A stretch of DNA of 17,134 nt. Origin: Oscillospiraceae bacterium (GTDB lineage Bacteria > Bacillota > Clostridia > UBA1381). Below the pieces are notes generated by a model, which was given only the letters and a program-made list of their open reading frames with translations, searched no databases and was not told the origin of the DNA. Of the stretch, positions 15,692-17,134 are shown piece after piece (the first letter of the stretch is position 1; each line of letters begins with the position of its first letter). The translations under genes and the position numbers were made by a program. The DNA lies in contig SVKH01000014.1 of NCBI GenBank assembly GCA_015068545.1, forward strand, positions 1-17,134, given 5' to 3'.

Positions 15692-17134
15692 TTATAGCTT
15701 GATATCCTGGCATAGCGGTTTAATGCTTGTGAAGTCTTCCCATAGCATTACGCTTACACCTGTGATACCTGTAAGGTTCTCTACTGTTACAGTATCTTCC
15801 TTTGTACCACCATTATCTCCTGCTCCGATTGTAATTGTCTTAACTACGCTCTTTACAAGCTCTGTGCCGTTATAGTAAGCATAAATAAGCTTAATCTTCT
15901 TTTCATCATTGCTTGTCTTGTCATAACTTACAGTAACCTTTGCTTCCTGTCCCTGTGCAAGACCTGCGAAGCTTGTAACCTCACTGCCGTTTTGAGTTAG
16001 CTTTATGCCGTTTACTTTTATGTAACCTGCATTTGTTGCAAAATTCAATGTGTATTCAGCACCAAGCTTAACGCCAAAGATATTTTCTACATCGCCGGAT
16101 ACGGTTATCTTATACTGCTTGCTTGCTGCAAGGCCTTCGCTAAGTGTAATGATATACTTAGATCCCTTAACCTCTGCTGTGTATGTAACATCCGCATCGT
16201 CTGTTACATTCTTGATTGTAACAGCATTCTTGAGTGTGCTTGCCTTAAGTACGCCAGCAAAATCAATAACAATCTTGTCTGAGCCCGGGTTTACACTTGA
16301 ATGCTTTTGTACGTCCTCGCCGGAGTAAATCTTGATTCTGTCTGATGATATTGTTGGATCCTCTGATGCGTATTCGATAAGTATGTTGTCATAGCCTGTA
16401 TCTTCTACGTCACCATGTGTCCAGCCGTATGTGTCTAATCCCTTGATTGTGTTGATGCTTGACAAATCATAGTTCCATACAAGGTCTGAAATAGCCATTG
16501 TACCCTCATCAAGGTTCTCCATGTTTACTGTGATTGTATTGTTGTCAAAATCAAGCAGCAGGTCAACATTGTACCAGTATGTGCCATAGTTCACACCTTC
16601 TACCTTATTTAGTGTTGCTGTCCATGAGCCTGTATCATAATCCTGCGAAATTGAACCATAAGCACCAAAGAAGATTAGCGGAATATCTCCTGCATCTGTC
16701 TTTAGAAGAAGTCTGTTAACATCAAATGAATTATTGTATAGCTTTAGATCATACTTAACTCTTACTTGCCCATTAGCAGCAGCTGACAGGAAGTTAAACA
16801 CAAAGCCTGTACCACCCTCTGATGTTTTTGCCACCATCTTATTATCTGCAATCTCTATACGGCTGTCATTATCCTTTAAGGTATAGCCCTGTGACACAAG
16901 GTCTTCCTTTGTCTTTCCGTCAAAGTTTTCTTCGTAAATTGTTACCTCAATCTCACCAGGCTCCTCCGGTGTATCAGGTGTTTCTTCTGTTACATATTCG
17001 ATTACTACGTTATCAAGCTTTGCAGCGCCTGCCCAGCCATAGAATTTGAATCCGGTAACGCTGGTTACTGAGGACAAATCTACATCTCGTACAAAGTTAT
17101 TAAGAGCTGTTTCTCCGCTTTCCTTTTTCGCTAC
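15692..17134 (-). CDS. Modular surface/carbohydrate-binding protein, 5' part cut by window edge
   Basis: The frame is open to the right edge and gives the last 480 residues; the true start is outside, and an internal TTG at 17077 is not a start. Order of modules: the tail of a jelly-roll domain (1-48); a Pro/Glu linker (EETPDTPEEPG); a complete jelly-roll or LamG/CBM-like domain (about 64-256) opening with YEENFDG; an Ig-like domain of the Big_5/SbsA type (about 265-368, with VTISGD-like strands such as YKITVSGDVENIFG); and a C-terminal beta module (370-480) ending in WEDFTSIKPL. The two jelly-roll ends are alike (DLSS...YGW...DN..IEY), so the domain is repeated in tandem. No catalytic site is visible in this part; an enzyme domain or SLH repeats could lie upstream. 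It is probably a secreted, glycan-binding part of a large enzyme. Confidence 0.8.
   Translation of the reverse strand, partial: VAKKESGETALNNFVRDVDLSSVTSVTGFKFYGWAGAAKLDNVVIEYVTEETPDTPEEPGEIEVTIYEENFDGKTKEDLVSQGYTLKDNDSRIEIADNKMVAKTSEGGTGFVFNFLSAAANGQVRVKYDLKLYNNSFDVNRLLLKTDAGDIPLIFFGAYGSISQDYDTGSWTATLNKVEGVNYGTYWYNVDLLLDFDNNTITVNMENLDEGTMAISDLVWNYDLSSINTIKGLDTYGWTHGDVEDTGYDNILIEYASEDPTISSDRIKIYSGEDVQKHSSVNPGSDKIVIDFAGVLKASTLKNAVTIKNVTDDADVTYTAEVKGSKYIITLSEGLAASKQYKITVSGDVENIFGVKLGAEYTLNFATNAGYIKVNGIKLTQNGSEVTSFAGLAQGQEAKVTVSYDKTSNDEKKIKLIYAYYNGTELVKSVVKTITIGAGDNGGTKEDTVTVENLTGITGVSVMLWEDFTSIKPLCQDIKL
16353..17113 (-). repeat. Tandem jelly-roll domain (second copy complete, first cut by edge)
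   Basis: Two copies of a diverged protein segment occur within the partial gene: residues near 15-48 (VDLSSVTSVTGFKFYGW, then LDNVVIEY) and near 222-256 (YDLSSINTIKGLDTYGW, then YDNILIEY). The spacing of about 205 residues fits one whole domain plus linker. This is protein-level duplication; I see no obvious long identical DNA repeat. Confidence 0.7.

Noticed and set aside
15691..15697. TATAAT on the minus strand at the stop of the modular protein gene
   Set aside because: The hexamer comes from the codons AAG CTA TAA plus the next base, and no TTGACA-like box lies 16-18 bases upstream, so I do not call a promoter.
17077..17077. TTG as start of the rightmost gene
   Set aside because: The frame remains open upstream to the edge and the upstream residues continue the repeated jelly-roll motif, so this is an internal Leu codon.

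Overview
All nine genes in this window lie on the minus strand, packed with 13 to 93 bases between them. The layout looks like one long polycistronic carbohydrate-use locus, a Gram-positive polysaccharide utilisation locus. Both ends are cut: the most upstream gene (right edge) lacks its 5' part and the most downstream gene (left edge) lacks its 3' part. The host is most likely an anaerobic, possibly gut-dwelling, clostridial Firmicute. The reasons are strong AGGAGG-type ribosome sites, S-layer homology (SLH) surface proteins, a lipoprotein-type sugar-binding protein with CUT1 permeases, and cytoplasmic glycosidases without signal peptides. The pairing of many SLH proteins with plant-glycan enzymes recalls pectin-degrading clostridia such as Monoglobus, but the sequence alone cannot name the species.

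In transcription order (right to left): (1) 15692-17134, the C-terminal part of a large modular surface protein (jelly-roll domain, Ig-like domain, C-terminal module). (2) 13489-15606, a secreted clan GH-A glycoside hydrolase. (3) 11745-13454, a secreted protein with a poly-Gly linker and three C-terminal SLH repeats. (4) 9223-11730, a secreted protein with N-terminal SLH repeats and a long beta-rich body. (5) 7763-9181, a sugar-binding lipoprotein. (6) 6737-7669 and (7) 5805-6719, two CUT1 permeases. (8) 4544-5785, GH29 alpha-L-fucosidase. (9) 1988-4483, GH2 beta-mannosidase-like enzyme. (10) 1-1974, GH78 alpha-L-rhamnosidase. That is ten coding regions, eight complete and two partial.

The inferred workflow is as follows. 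Secreted and wall-bound proteins bind and cut a complex glycan outside the cell. The lipoprotein and two permeases import the oligosaccharides, using an ATPase that is not encoded here. Three cytoplasmic exo-glycosidases then remove fucose, rhamnose and probably a beta-mannosyl-type residue. The substrate is not known; fucose plus rhamnose fits a branched plant pectin or gum, or a bacterial exopolysaccharide.

The least explained part is the surface half (9223-17134). It holds two SLH proteins of opposite topology with translationally coupled genes, a GH-A enzyme with no visible anchor, and a C-terminal module shared by that enzyme and the modular protein upstream. Three intercistronic stem-loops (15653-15671, 7712-7751, 4503-4530) probably tune expression along the transcript. 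I saw no tRNA, rRNA, CRISPR array, insertion sequence or phage gene, and no non-coding stretch longer than 93 bases.
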